The notes below the pieces were generated by a model. The model made no database searches. It was given only the letters and a program-made list of their open reading frames with translations, and was not told the DNA's origin. Positions 1 to 9,520 of a DNA stretch of 64,000 bases are shown here, one piece after another. The stretch lies in contig NZ_RCFQ01000013.1 in the NCBI RefSeq assembly GCF_003665155.1, forward strand, positions 1 through 64,000. Direction: 5' to 3'. Position numbers and translations under genes: made by a program. Source of the DNA: Mariprofundus sp. EBB-1 (lineage in GTDB: Bacteria > Pseudomonadota > Zetaproteobacteria > Mariprofundales > Mariprofundaceae). Numbering within the stretch: position 1 is the first letter of the stretch; every line of letters starts with the position of its first letter.

Positions 1-456
1 ATTCTTGCTGACATCGTCCCAGCGGAAAATGTGCCCGTTCATCACCACAAAGACACCAGCACCCAATAGCTGGACAGCGGTGACTGCGCAGCCGAGATTG
101 AAAATCGCATCGGAGTTGCTGATCGAATAAGGGATCATCGCTCCGAACAGCACTACCGTTTTGTTCTCCAGCTTCTGCCCAAGCACCCGTGCGGTATCAA
201 CCATCGAATCGGTGCCATGGGAAATGATGATCTTTGACTCTTCACACGCACTACAACTGGCGAGAATGGTTTCCCGATCCTCATCATTCATCTCCAGGCT
301 ATCCTTGAACATCAACTGCTCGGTGCTGTAGTCCAGTTTGCACCTGCCCCGCTCCAGCATTTCCGGAATAAACGAATCACGGAACTCAAGTGCGCCACTA
401 ATCTCATTATAGCACTTACAGATCGTTCCTCCGGTGATAAAAAATTTCAGTTTCAA
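1..456 (-). CDS. L-asparaginase family protein, N-terminal part (cut by window edge)
   Basis: The minus-strand frame starts at a TTG (456-454) behind an AGGAG ribosome-binding site and runs off the left end, giving 152 residues. The N-terminus reads KLKFFITGGTI, the asparaginase GGTI segment whose Thr is the usual nucleophile, and further on ISHGTDS matches the second catalytic motif (HGTDT, here with Ser). The family hydrolyses L-asparagine to aspartate and ammonia. There is no signal peptide, so a cytoplasmic enzyme is likely. The C-terminal half lies outside the window, so substrate preference cannot be judged. Only a rare start codon argues against the chosen start. Confidence 0.82.
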   Translation of the reverse strand, partial: MKLKFFITGGTICKCYNEISGALEFRDSFIPEMLERGRCKLDYSTEQLMFKDSLEMNDEDRETILASCSACEESKIIISHGTDSMVDTARVLGQKLENKTVVLFGAMIPYSISNSDAIFNLGCAVTAVQLLGAGVFVVMNGHIFRWDDVSKN

Positions 457-678
457 GTTGCCAGCTCCTGTGTTGATTCTTTACCCCCCATTCCGTTCAG
501 ATCTACGCCTGATTATTTGTTATTTCATGGGATAAGCGGGAAAAGTTTCCGCCCCATTAAATGGTAAATAATCACAACTAACGGAGCTAGGTCTATCATT
601 GTTATTATTTTCACGGTGTCCCGCCAAAGCTGACAGAAGACTCTTTAAACCCCGTTTCGGAGATTTCTGAGCAACTGG

Positions 679-2250
679 CTACTTCAACAGATCATAATCC
701 TTCAAATCAAACCATTTCCGGGAAAAGATAAAGCCGGTCACAGGTTCCGGCGACAGACTGGTGACCTCGTCAGTCATGTTCTTTCTGTAGAAGGCGGTAA
801 CTGTGGCATTTTGCCAGACTGTTTTTTGCATCTTGGCTCTTACTTCGGCGACATATTCATCCTGAAGATGCGGTTTCGGATAAATGGCTTTGATGCTTTT
901 ATCCTGTTTCACAGCAGTGATGGCTTGCACGATATAATCGGTAGCCACTTCCATATAAGACATTTGCGAACTGTGGCCGGAGCCGGTGTTGGGGCCATTC
1001 ACTTTAAAATAGTTGGGGTAACCCGAAACAGTAATACCCTTATACGAGGCGATTTTTGTTTCCCATTCGGCATTCAGATTGCGACCACCCAGGCCATTCA
1101 CCTGAAACGTCAGCGCCCTTTTCATATTCGTATAGGCATAGTATCCCGTGGCGTAAACGATGTTATCAAGCGGAATATCCTTGCCATCTTTGGTTTTAAT
1201 GCCTGTGGGTGTGATGCACTCAATGCCGCTTATATCGACATCGACATTGTCTTTTGCCAGTGCTGGCAGATAGGTGTTGGTTGGAATGACACGACGGCTG
1301 CCCAATTCATAATCGGGCATCATGTGTTTTCGCAAGGCATCATCTTTAATGAATTTTTCGAGATGTTCTTGCTGCCGTTTCTTGTAATACGCTTTCATGT
1401 AGGGAGCGACCTTTGAAATTATCGGATAGCGGCGAAAGGCAACAAAGCGGATATCGTAAAAGATAAATACAAACAGGCGGATGATATGGCGGATGATTGG
1501 CAGCGTACGAAGGTAGCGCTCGACAGTGCTATATTCCCGATCTGAACGTGGCAGTACCCACTGCGCTTTACCCATGAACAGGGTTAAGCGATCAACCTTG
1601 TCAGCCATGGCTGGAACGATCTGTGCGCCGGAACAGCCAGAGCCGATCACGCCGACACGTTTGCCCTCATAAGAGACAGAATGATCCCAGTGACCTGCGT
1701 GGAATTGTGCGCCGGTGAAAGTGTCCGCGCCTTCAATATTGGGGATATGCGGATTGGCCAGCACACCACTGGTGTCGATCACAAAGCGGGCGGTATAATT
1801 TTCGCCCGACTCGGTCTTCACATGCCACAAATTAGCACTATCATCATAGCTGAGGCTGGTGACTGTCTGGTTCGTTTTGGACTGTTTTTTTAAGCTGAAC
1901 TTGTCGATGATATGGTTGGTATAGGCGAGCAGTTCACTTTGCGGCGCAAAGGTTTTCTTGAACGGAAATGGAATAAAGGAGATGGAATAGAGACTGGTGG
2001 GAATATCCACCTCAGCTCCGGGGTAGGAGTTGATTTGCCAGGTACCGCCTAACTCAGGACTTCGTTCTAACATGAGGAAGTCATCACAACCCTTTTTCTG
2101 CAAACGCACAGCAGCCAGCAAACCTGAAAAGCCGGAGCCGATGATAATGGTCTCAACATATTGAGGCTCTTGTGTCTTGCCGGTCTGCTCTGTCTCTTTT
2201 GCTGGTCGTGGTTCCGATGCGTTCATGTTCAAATCCATTTGGGCATGCAT
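679..2250 (-). CDS. Flavin-containing monooxygenase (Baeyer-Villiger-like)
   Basis: A 523-residue protein with two Rossmann nucleotide-binding motifs: GSGFSG at 38-43 for FAD and GSGCSG at 203-208 for NADPH. Between them, F178 to W189 (FTGAQFHAGHW) follows the Baeyer-Villiger fingerprint FxGxxxHxxxW. Enzymes of this family insert oxygen into ketones or oxidise soft nucleophiles with NADPH; the natural substrate is not evident here. About 30 hydrophilic residues precede the FAD motif, so the real start may be one of the internal Met codons at residues 5 or 9. It stands alone, divergent from metH and separated from the asparaginase by about 220 bases. Confidence 0.85.
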   Translation of the reverse strand: MHAQMDLNMNASEPRPAKETEQTGKTQEPQYVETIIIGSGFSGLLAAVRLQKKGCDDFLMLERSPELGGTWQINSYPGAEVDIPTSLYSISFIPFPFKKTFAPQSELLAYTNHIIDKFSLKKQSKTNQTVTSLSYDDSANLWHVKTESGENYTARFVIDTSGVLANPHIPNIEGADTFTGAQFHAGHWDHSVSYEGKRVGVIGSGCSGAQIVPAMADKVDRLTLFMGKAQWVLPRSDREYSTVERYLRTLPIIRHIIRLFVFIFYDIRFVAFRRYPIISKVAPYMKAYYKKRQQEHLEKFIKDDALRKHMMPDYELGSRRVIPTNTYLPALAKDNVDVDISGIECITPTGIKTKDGKDIPLDNIVYATGYYAYTNMKRALTFQVNGLGGRNLNAEWETKIASYKGITVSGYPNYFKVNGPNTGSGHSSQMSYMEVATDYIVQAITAVKQDKSIKAIYPKPHLQDEYVAEVRAKMQKTVWQNATVTAFYRKNMTDEVTSLSPEPVTGFIFSRKWFDLKDYDLLK

Positions 2251-2498
2251 TGATGTGATCCTTGAGGTGTAACTACTGATTGCCTTGTTTCGGCATCATA
2301 ACAAGCATAACGAAGGATAGGCAAGAGTAGTTGAAAAAATCACCTCGTTTAGACGCCATCACCTTAGAAAACGGCCATTAGGAACCCACAATTTGTGAGT
2401 ACAACACGCCTCCCCTACTGATTACCACGCTACTGACCTTGTATGTGTGCTGTCGTTTGTCATTCCAAGGAGTTAGAAATTGAGGCCATTCTTTACAA
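2251..2498. other. Divergent intergenic region between the monooxygenase and metH
   Basis: It must hold the promoters of two divergent genes. I looked for a cobalamin riboswitch in front of metH and found no B12-box-like element, and no clear terminator. An in-frame TGA at 2481-2483 limits how far upstream metH can begin. Confidence 0.4.
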
Positions 2499-5400
2499 AT
2501 GGCTTTAAACTTATTTATACCAACGACTACTGCTGCTATATTGCCGCTCATGAATTCATCTAACGTTTTATCTCTTCAAATGCAGAAACGCATCCTGATT
2601 TTAGACGGTGCAATGGGCACCATGATCCAGTCATACGGACTGCAGGAAGCCGACTATCGCGGCGAGCGTTTTGCTGACTGGCCATCAGAGCTTAAAGGCA
2701 ATAACGACCTACTCTCACTGACACAACCGGAAATTATTGGTGAAATTCACGCCAAATATCTTGAGGCTGGTTCCGATATTCTGGAAACCAACACTTTCAA
2801 TGCCAACTCTGCCTCCATGGCCGACTACGGCATGGAAGAGCTGGTTTATGAATTAAACGTGGCCGGTGCCAAAGCTGCACGGAAAGCGTGTGATGCATTT
2901 ACCACAACGGACAAACCGCGTTTTGTAGCAGGTGTACTTGGCCCCACATCCCGTACCTGCTCTATTTCACCAGATGTGAACGATCCGGGTTTTCGTAATG
3001 TCACCTTTGATGAACTGGTAGAGACTTATACTGAAGCGACACGCGGCCTGATTGATGGTGGTGCAGATATTCTGCTGATTGAAACTGTCTTCGATACGCT
3101 TAACGCCAAAGCCGCAGTTTTCGCCGTGAAAAAGTTCTTTGAAGACAATAATGTAGAACTACCAATCATGATCTCAGGCACCATTACCGATGCATCAGGA
3201 CGCACCTTATCCGGTCAAACGGCTACTGCCTTCTACAACTCACTCGCGCATGCTAATCCAATATCTATTGGTTTGAATTGTGCCCTAGGTGCCGGTGAGT
3301 TACGTCAATATATTGAAGAGCTTTCTAATACTGTTTCCTGCGCCATCAACGCCCATCCCAACGCTGGCCTGCCCAACGCCATGGGTGGTTATGATGAAAC
3401 ACCTGAAGAGATGGCAGCTGAAATTAAAGAGTGGGCAGAATCAGGCTTCCTTAATGTCATCGGTGGTTGCTGTGGTACTGGACCGGAGCATATCCGTGCC
3501 ATGGCCAAAGCTGTCGATGGTATCGCCCCTCGACCTGCCCCTGAACGCGAAGTGATCTGTCGCCTATCCGGCCTTGAACCGCTGCATATCGACAAGAACT
3601 CTCTCTTCGTCAATGTTGGTGAACGTGCCAATGTGACCGGTTCAGCCATGTTCAAACGTCTTATTCTTGAAGGCAATTACAACAAAGCATTGGATGTCTG
3701 CCGTGAGCAGGTGGAGAACGGTGCCCAGATCATTGATATCAATATGGATGAAGCGATGCTCGATGGTAAAGCCGCAATGGTGACCTTCCTCAATCTTATC
3801 GCTTCTGAGCCTGATATCTCCCGTGTGCCTGTCATGATCGATTCATCCAAATGGGAAATTATCGAAGCCGGTCTGAAATGCATTCAGGGTAAAGGTGTTG
3901 TGAACTCCATCTCAATGAAAGAGGGAAAAGAGGCCTTTGTTCACCACGCCAAGCTGCTGGCTAAATATGGTGCCGCTGTGGTGGTGATGGCCTTTGATGA
4001 AGATGGTCAGGCCGATACCTATGAGCGTAAAATAGAGATTTGTAAAAACTCTTACCATATTCTGGTGGATGAGTGTGGATTTCCACCTGAAGATATTATT
4101 TTCGATCCGAATATTTTCGCTATTGCTACCGGTATTGAAGAACACAATAACTATGCCGTCGATTTCATTGAAGCCACCGGCTGGATCAAACAGAACCTGC
4201 CACACGCCATGATCTCTGGTGGTGTATCCAATGTATCCTTCTCTTTCCGTGGCAACAATCCGGTACGCGAAGCCATTCACTCCGTATTTCTCTATTACAC
4301 CATCAAAAATGGCATGGATATGGGTATCGTCAATGCCGGTATGCTGGAAGTATATGAAGAGCTGCCTAAAGCATTGCGTGATGCAGTGGAAGATGTGGTG
4401 CTCAATCGCAATCCGGATGCTACCGATCACCTGCTCTCCATTGCCGATGATTATCGCGGCGATGGCGTCATTGCCAAAAAAGCCGATGAAGAGTGGCGCA
4501 AGCTGCCCGTAGCCAAACGCCTGGAACATGCACTGGTTAAGGGCATTGATGCCCACGTTGATGAAGATACCGAAGAAGCCCGTCTGGCATTCGATAACCC
4601 CATTGAGGTGATTGAAGGACCGCTGATGGACGGCATGAATGTGGTTGGTGATCTCTTTGGAGATGGTAAAATGTTCCTGCCACAGGTGGTGAAATCAGCC
4701 CGTGTGATGAAAAAAGCCGTGGCCTGGTTAATGCCATATATTGAAGCTGAAAAGGCCACCGGGGTATCCTCTTCCAACGGCAAAATTCTGATGGCGACCG
4801 TCAAAGGTGATGTCCACGATATCGGTAAAAATATCGTAGGTGTAGTGCTTCAATGCAACAATTTTGAAGTGATTGATATTGGTGTCATGGTGCCTGCAGC
4901 TACTATTCTTGAGAAAGCCAAAGAACATAATGTCGATATTATCGGGCTTTCTGGTCTGATCACACCATCACTCGATGAGATGGTGCACATCGCCAAAGAG
5001 ATGAAACGCCTTGGTTTCACCACCCCTATCATGCTCGGTGGTGCAACCACCTCCAAAGCGCATACGGCCGTGAAAATCATGCATGAGTACGATGAGCCGG
5101 TGATCTGGGTAAAAGATGCGTCACGCGCTGTTGGTGTGGCTCAAAACCTTATCTCAGTAGCCCATCGCACTGACTTTGTGAGCGCTACGCGCACTGAATA
5201 CGAAGCCGTACGTGATCGCTATCTGGGGCGCCAGAAACAAACCGATTGGCTATCTCTTGCTGATGCACGAGCGAACCCGACAAATATTGATGCAGACACA
5301 ATTGCACCAGCACCGGCCACACTGGGCGTGCAGGCATTGGAAAACATTAACATCACCGATATTCGTGACTATATCGACTGGACCCCGTTCTTCTCTGCAT

Positions 5401-6206
5401 GGGAACTCAATGGTGCATACCCGCGCATCCTGAATGACCCACACAAAGGGAAAGAAGCTCAGAAACTATTCAATGAAGCACAGACCTGGCTGGATAAAAT
5501 CATTGCTGAAAACTGGTTTGAAGCCAAAGCGGTCTTTGGTCTGTTCCCGGCTTCACCTACTGCTGATGACTCTGTGATTGTTTACAGTGATGAAACGCGC
5601 TCCTGCGAAGCCGCCCGCTTCCACTTTGTACGTCAGCAGCTGGATAAAAAAGATTCACGCGCAAACCTCTGCCTGTCTGATTTCATCGCCAAAGAGAACG
5701 ATCATATTGGTGGTTTTGCTGTCGCTATCTTTGGCGCAGAAGAGAAAGCCAAAGCATATGAAGCAGAACATGATGATTACGCCGCCATTATGATCAAGGT
5801 ATTGGCAGACCGTCTGGCAGAAGCACTGGCAGAAAAGCTGCACAAAGAGGTGCGCAGCACGCATTGGGCATATGCGGCTGATGAATCACTTAGTGCTGAA
5901 GAGTTGGCCAAAGAAAAATATCAGGGTATTCGCCCGGCAGCCGGTTATCCAGCCTGCCCTGAACACACTGAAAAAGGCACTCTATGGCAACTGCTTGATG
6001 TGCAAGAGCATATCGGTATGGAGCTGACTGAGTCGTATGCCATGTTACCGACCGCAGCAGTATCCGGTCTCTATTTTGCCAATCCGGAAGCGCACTACTT
6101 CACAGTAGGCAAGATCAACAAAGATCAGGTGAAAGATTATGCTACCCGTAAAGATATAAGCATGAATGAAGCTGAACGCTGGTTAGCGCCTAACCTGGGC
6201 TATTAA
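2499..6206 (+). CDS. metH: Cobalamin-dependent methionine synthase
   Basis: 1235 residues, collinear with E. coli MetH (1227). The domains follow the usual order. The homocysteine-binding barrel has zinc ligands in GLNCALG and GGCCGTG. The methyltetrahydrofolate barrel begins around [14 protein letters not shown]. Then come the cap and cobalamin domain, with DVHDIGKN and the cobalt-ligating His near residue 773, and the SAM-dependent reactivation domain with [15 protein letters not shown]. It transfers a methyl group from 5-methyl-THF to homocysteine through methylcobalamin in the cytoplasm. The first ATG has only a distant GAGG (2482-2485), and Met18 (2550) is nearer the E. coli N-terminus, so the true start may be 2550. 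No metE is in view. Confidence 0.97.
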   Translation: MALNLFIPTTTAAILPLMNSSNVLSLQMQKRILILDGAMGTMIQSYGLQEADYRGERFADWPSELKGNNDLLSLTQPEIIGEIHAKYLEAGSDILETNTFNANSASMADYGMEELVYELNVAGAKAARKACDAFTTTDKPRFVAGVLGPTSRTCSISPDVNDPGFRNVTFDELVETYTEATRGLIDGGADILLIETVFDTLNAKAAVFAVKKFFEDNNVELPIMISGTITDASGRTLSGQTATAFYNSLAHANPISIGLNCALGAGELRQYIEELSNTVSCAINAHPNAGLPNAMGGYDETPEEMAAEIKEWAESGFLNVIGGCCGTGPEHIRAMAKAVDGIAPRPAPEREVICRLSGLEPLHIDKNSLFVNVGERANVTGSAMFKRLILEGNYNKALDVCREQVENGAQIIDINMDEAMLDGKAAMVTFLNLIASEPDISRVPVMIDSSKWEIIEAGLKCIQGKGVVNSISMKEGKEAFVHHAKLLAKYGAAVVVMAFDEDGQADTYERKIEICKNSYHILVDECGFPPEDIIFDPNIFAIATGIEEHNNYAVDFIEATGWIKQNLPHAMISGGVSNVSFSFRGNNPVREAIHSVFLYYTIKNGMDMGIVNAGMLEVYEELPKALRDAVEDVVLNRNPDATDHLLSIADDYRGDGVIAKKADEEWRKLPVAKRLEHALVKGIDAHVDEDTEEARLAFDNPIEVIEGPLMDGMNVVGDLFGDGKMFLPQVVKSARVMKKAVAWLMPYIEAEKATGVSSSNGKILMATVKGDVHDIGKNIVGVVLQCNNFEVIDIGVMVPAATILEKAKEHNVDIIGLSGLITPSLDEMVHIAKEMKRLGFTTPIMLGGATTSKAHTAVKIMHEYDEPVIWVKDASRAVGVAQNLISVAHRTDFVSATRTEYEAVRDRYLGRQKQTDWLSLADARANPTNIDADTIAPAPATLGVQALENINITDIRDYIDWTPFFSAWELNGAYPRILNDPHKGKEAQKLFNEAQTWLDKIIAENWFEAKAVFGLFPASPTADDSVIVYSDETRSCEAARFHFVRQQLDKKDSRANLCLSDFIAKENDHIGGFAVAIFGAEEKAKAYEAEHDDYAAIMIKVLADRLAEALAEKLHKEVRSTHWAYAADESLSAEELAKEKYQGIRPAAGYPACPEHTEKGTLWQLLDVQEHIGMELTESYAMLPTAAVSGLYFANPEAHYFTVGKINKDQVKDYATRKDISMNEAERWLAPNLGY

Positions 6207-6226
6207 GCAAGCACTCGAAACGGTAT

Positions 6227-6247
6227 GAGCCGGATCTGATCCGGTTC
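6227..6247 (+). terminator. Short inverted repeat downstream of metH
   Basis: CCGGATC and GATCCGG flank a single T just after the metH stop. No T-run follows, so this is a weak candidate terminator or an mRNA-end hairpin. Confidence 0.25.
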
Positions 6248-6339
6248 AATACCTCGGTTCTTGATAAACAAACCGCAGCAGCTAAGGTGATCATCATCAG
6301 GTATGCAGCACATCAGAATAACTATGAGGTAATAGATAC

Positions 6340-7125
6340 GTGCGTACAGACTCCAAACTATCCGTCTACATCATAGCATATAACGAAGAAGAGAAAATTG
6401 CTGATGCGGTGAACAGTGTCTTATGGGCTGATGAAGTGATTGTCGCCGATTCACATAGTAAGGATCGTACCGCTGAGATTGCCAGCGCTTTGGGCGCTCG
6501 CGTTGAACAACTGGACTTTGAGGGTTTTGGAAAGCTGCGCAATGATGCCATCGCAGCGTGTACCCATGATTGGGTATTCAGTCTTGATTCCGATGAGCGT
6601 TGCACACCGGAAGCAGCTGAAGAGATTCGTGATATCATCAATCGGCCAGATGCAGCCGGTGCCTGGTACACCCCCCGCCGCAACTGGTTCATGGGCCGCT
6701 GGATCAATCATTGCGGCTGGCACCCCGATTATCGCCAACCCCAATTGTTTAAAAAAGGCGCATTGGTTTTCAACAACCATGACGAAGTGCATGAGGGTTT
6801 TGAGATTCACGGCAGCATAGATCATATGCAACAGGCTATCTGGCAGTTCCCGTTTAAAGACTTAAGTCAGATTCAGGACAAAGGCATGCGCTACTCCACA
6901 CTGGGAGCGCTGAAACTTGAACGCAATAGTGTCTCTGCCGGAATGGGAAAAGCGCTGGCGCGCGGGCTATGGGCTTTTTTCCGCATCTATATTCTCAAAC
7001 TTGGCATGCTCGATGGTTGGGCCGGTTTTGTGATTGCCTTTGCTAATCTGGAAGGCACCTTCTACCGCTACGCCAAACTGACCGAACGCCAAAAAGGCTG
7101 GAGCAATCCACCAAAATCACCATGA
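6340..7125 (+). CDS. Family 2 glycosyltransferase (WaaE/KdtX-like)
   Basis: 261 residues from a GTG start preceded by GAGGT. The GT-A fold is clear: VYIIAYNEE at 9-17, the nucleotide-binding ADSHS with D37, and DSDER at 83-87 as the metal-binding DxD. The C-terminal region (RNWFMGRWINHCGWHPDYRQ and beyond) resembles lipopolysaccharide core beta-1,4-glucosyltransferases of the WaaE/KdtX type, which act at the cytoplasmic face of the inner membrane. The next glycosyltransferase overlaps its stop by 4 bases (ATGA), so the two are translationally coupled and probably serve one surface-glycan pathway. The exact sugar donor cannot be read from sequence. Confidence 0.88.
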   Translation: MRTDSKLSVYIIAYNEEEKIADAVNSVLWADEVIVADSHSKDRTAEIASALGARVEQLDFEGFGKLRNDAIAACTHDWVFSLDSDERCTPEAAEEIRDIINRPDAAGAWYTPRRNWFMGRWINHCGWHPDYRQPQLFKKGALVFNNHDEVHEGFEIHGSIDHMQQAIWQFPFKDLSQIQDKGMRYSTLGALKLERNSVSAGMGKALARGLWAFFRIYILKLGMLDGWAGFVIAFANLEGTFYRYAKLTERQKGWSNPPKSP

Positions 7126-8198
7126 CTACAAAGCTTAACATCATTCAAATAGTGCGCCGCTTTGGCCCGGTGGGTGGTATGGAACGTTATGTGTGGGAGC
7201 TTAGCCGGGAGATTGCTGCTGCCGGTCATCAGCTTACTGTATTGTGTGAAGAGCTTTGCGCAGATGCTGCCCCTGAAGGTGTAGCCGTTGTGAGCCTGGG
7301 CGGCATCCGAAAAAAACCACGCTGGCTGGCACATTTGAGATTTTCCAAACGTGTTTCAGATTGGCTTGCAACACACCCTGAATATCAACATCATATTATT
7401 CACAGCCATGAACGCACCAATGTGCACCAATTCACCACCTTTCATGGCCCTCCTTTTGCCAAGGTAAAAGACAAACCATGGTGGAAACGCATTTCACTGC
7501 GTATTTTGGCAAACCTCTATCTGGAGAGACGTGAATTGTGTGGCATTCAAGTCAAGGCAATCATTCCCAATTCAACACTTATTGCTAATGCTTTAAACGA
7601 TTATTATCCCGAGATATCCAAACGGTTGGCCGCCCCTATCACACCGGGCGTTGCCGATATCCCTAAATGCGTTGAGCGTGTTGTTGATACGGATGCAGGG
7701 GTGATTGGTTTTGTCGGCAAAGAGTGGAAACGCAAAGGACTGGATATGGCGGTAAAGATCGTGACTGAATTACGCCATAACCGCCCCAAACTCTCATTTA
7801 TTGTAGTCGGCCCCAATCCCGATGCAGTGCGTCATCTGTTTGCGCATTGGCCTGAAGAACGTTATCAACTGCTTGGTGAAACCGATAGCGCCCCCTTATA
7901 TGCACAGTTTGATCTATTACTGCATCCCGCCCGTCAGGAGCCTTATGGCATGGTCATCGCGGAAGCCAGGGCTGCAGGAGTAGCTGTTCTGATATCAGAT
8001 GCCTGCGGCATTGCGGATGAACTGGATAACGCATCGGTATTGGCTCTGGATGCACCCATATCAACCTGGGCCAAGGCTTGTGATGATCGGATGAACGGGA
8101 TTAATCAGATGAGAGAATCATCAGATGTGGTCATAAGAGACTGGCAGGTCGTCGCAGCGGATCAAATCGCCTGTTACCGGCAATATTGGAACACGTAA
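7122..8198 (+). CDS. Family 4 glycosyltransferase
   Basis: 358 residues with a GT-B layout. The N-terminal Rossmann half opens with a glycine-rich loop (FGPVGGMERY, 14-23). The C-terminal half starts near residue 193 (GVIGFVGKEWKRKG) and carries the retaining EX7E motif E273-E281 (EPYGMVIAE). Related LPS glucosyltransferases such as WaaG use UDP-sugars. It overlaps the upstream family 2 gene by four bases, which supports a joint role in lipopolysaccharide core or another envelope glycan. It converges on lptF, whose product exports LPS, though on the opposite strand. The donor and acceptor are unknown. Confidence 0.87.
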   Translation: MTTKLNIIQIVRRFGPVGGMERYVWELSREIAAAGHQLTVLCEELCADAAPEGVAVVSLGGIRKKPRWLAHLRFSKRVSDWLATHPEYQHHIIHSHERTNVHQFTTFHGPPFAKVKDKPWWKRISLRILANLYLERRELCGIQVKAIIPNSTLIANALNDYYPEISKRLAAPITPGVADIPKCVERVVDTDAGVIGFVGKEWKRKGLDMAVKIVTELRHNRPKLSFIVVGPNPDAVRHLFAHWPEERYQLLGETDSAPLYAQFDLLLHPARQEPYGMVIAEARAAGVAVLISDACGIADELDNASVLALDAPISTWAKACDDRMNGINQMRESSDVVIRDWQVVAADQIACYRQYWNT

Positions 8199-8228
8199 AT
8201 ACCAACAAGAAATTACTTACTTCTTACA

Positions 8229-8249
8229 GGATGCAACAAACCAGCATCC
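8229..8249. terminator. Possible hairpin between convergent genes
   Basis: GGATGC and GCATCC flank a 9-base loop in the 53-base gap between the convergent glycosyltransferase and lptF genes. There is no clear T-tract on either strand, so terminator function is only inferred from position. Confidence 0.3.
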
Positions 8250-8251
8250 CC

Positions 8252-9421
8252 TTAACTGGTTTTGCCAACACGACGCGCAAGTTTATTCATGATCCATTGA
8301 TGCAACACATTTACAAAGCCGATAATGTATGAAAAGAACGTCGGAAGCCGATCCGCTTCGGCACGTATCCACAAATAAATACCGAAGGCCAGCAACAGTG
8401 ACTGCTCCAGCCACATACTCCAGCCGGGGAATATTCCCTGATTAACCTGTCGGTGAAAAAACAACTGTAAATTGTAAATAATCACCAGCAGTGCGATGCC
8501 TGCAATCATGGAGCCGGCTTTTCCGGAACGTTTCTGCGTCAAGGAGAGTGGCAAGGTAAAAAAGAACAGCACCAGTACCGTAGTTGGTAATAACAGACGC
8601 CGATTCCACTCCGCCAGTGCCCCGTCTGCATCATTCTGCATAGCATTCCACAGCTCCGTCGAGGTCATCATGGTCACATGATCTATGGAATTATATTTCT
8701 TCCATTTACCATCCGAGACTGGAATCGCTACCTGATAGCTATCAAAGGCCAGCATGCGCTGATCAGCACCCTGCCCTTCAAGGCGCACACCGTGGTTCAT
8801 ATGCAACTCAAGGTTATTACCACTCACCTCATTTCCGGTCATATCAAAACGGGCAGACTGGGCAGTATAGATAACCGACACATTATCCCGATTATCTTCC
8901 AGAATCACACCGTGATAAACACCCTTATCATCTTCACCATCGACATAGACTGTTACCCCATCAAAACCCTGGGTAAAACGTTGGGGAGAGAAAGAGATTG
9001 CCCCCTTAAGAGCATATACTTTACTAAGAATATTATAAAAGCCCAATTGACCTTGCGGCAATAGCACCATCGATGTGTAGGTTAAAGAGCCCCAGAGCAA
9101 CAGCACCAATACAAAAAAGCTGCGAAACATCCGTGTATAAGAGAGGCCTGACGCACGTAGTACATCCATTTCACTACTCTGCTGCAGACCTGCGATGGTA
9201 TTCTGCATGGAAAGGAAAAAAGCCATCGGCACCGTCAACAGCAAAAAATATGGAATGGTCAGGGTTAGCAGGTCGGCAATAAGAAACCAGGCCTGACTAC
9301 TATCAGAAACCATACCCAATAACTTAAGTGTACGCCCCAATAGCAACACACCTAGCACCAGTATCAAGCCGCCAGCAAATGGACCCAACCACAGTCGCAG
9401 CATGTAACGATCCAGTGTCAT
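8252..9421 (-). CDS. lptF: LptF/LptG-family LPS transport permease, LptF-like
   Basis: 389 residues with the YjgP/YjgQ layout. Three membrane segments lie in the first 125 residues, a large periplasmic beta-rich domain spans about 130-280, and three more segments follow (about 285-365). The cytoplasmic loop SSEMDVLRASGLS matches the coupling helix that contacts the LptB ATPase. The LptB2FG complex extracts lipopolysaccharide from the inner membrane and passes it to LptC/LptA. The sequence just before TM4 (AEWNRRLLLP) resembles LptF more than LptG. The partner gene, usually next door, is not in the window. It lies 99 bases downstream of uvrA on the same strand. Confidence 0.85.
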   Translation of the reverse strand: MTLDRYMLRLWLGPFAGGLILVLGVLLLGRTLKLLGMVSDSSQAWFLIADLLTLTIPYFLLLTVPMAFFLSMQNTIAGLQQSSEMDVLRASGLSYTRMFRSFFVLVLLLWGSLTYTSMVLLPQGQLGFYNILSKVYALKGAISFSPQRFTQGFDGVTVYVDGEDDKGVYHGVILEDNRDNVSVIYTAQSARFDMTGNEVSGNNLELHMNHGVRLEGQGADQRMLAFDSYQVAIPVSDGKWKKYNSIDHVTMMTSTELWNAMQNDADGALAEWNRRLLLPTTVLVLFFFTLPLSLTQKRSGKAGSMIAGIALLVIIYNLQLFFHRQVNQGIFPGWSMWLEQSLLLAFGIYLWIRAEADRLPTFFSYIIGFVNVLHQWIMNKLARRVGKTS

Positions 9422-9520
9422 CAGTTCATCACGTCATGGTATTTCATTGCAGCCACACTAGCACCACCGTAAACATCGATAAAATTAAATTACCGCATAC
9501 AAAGGGCACGCATGAACTTT

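Noticed and set aside
2251..2498. Cobalamin riboswitch in front of metH
   Set aside because: No B12 box or long structured leader could be found.
3912..4556. 214-codon antisense frame inside metH
   Set aside because: The protein looks like a reverse-complement shadow of a conserved coding sequence; no start signal.
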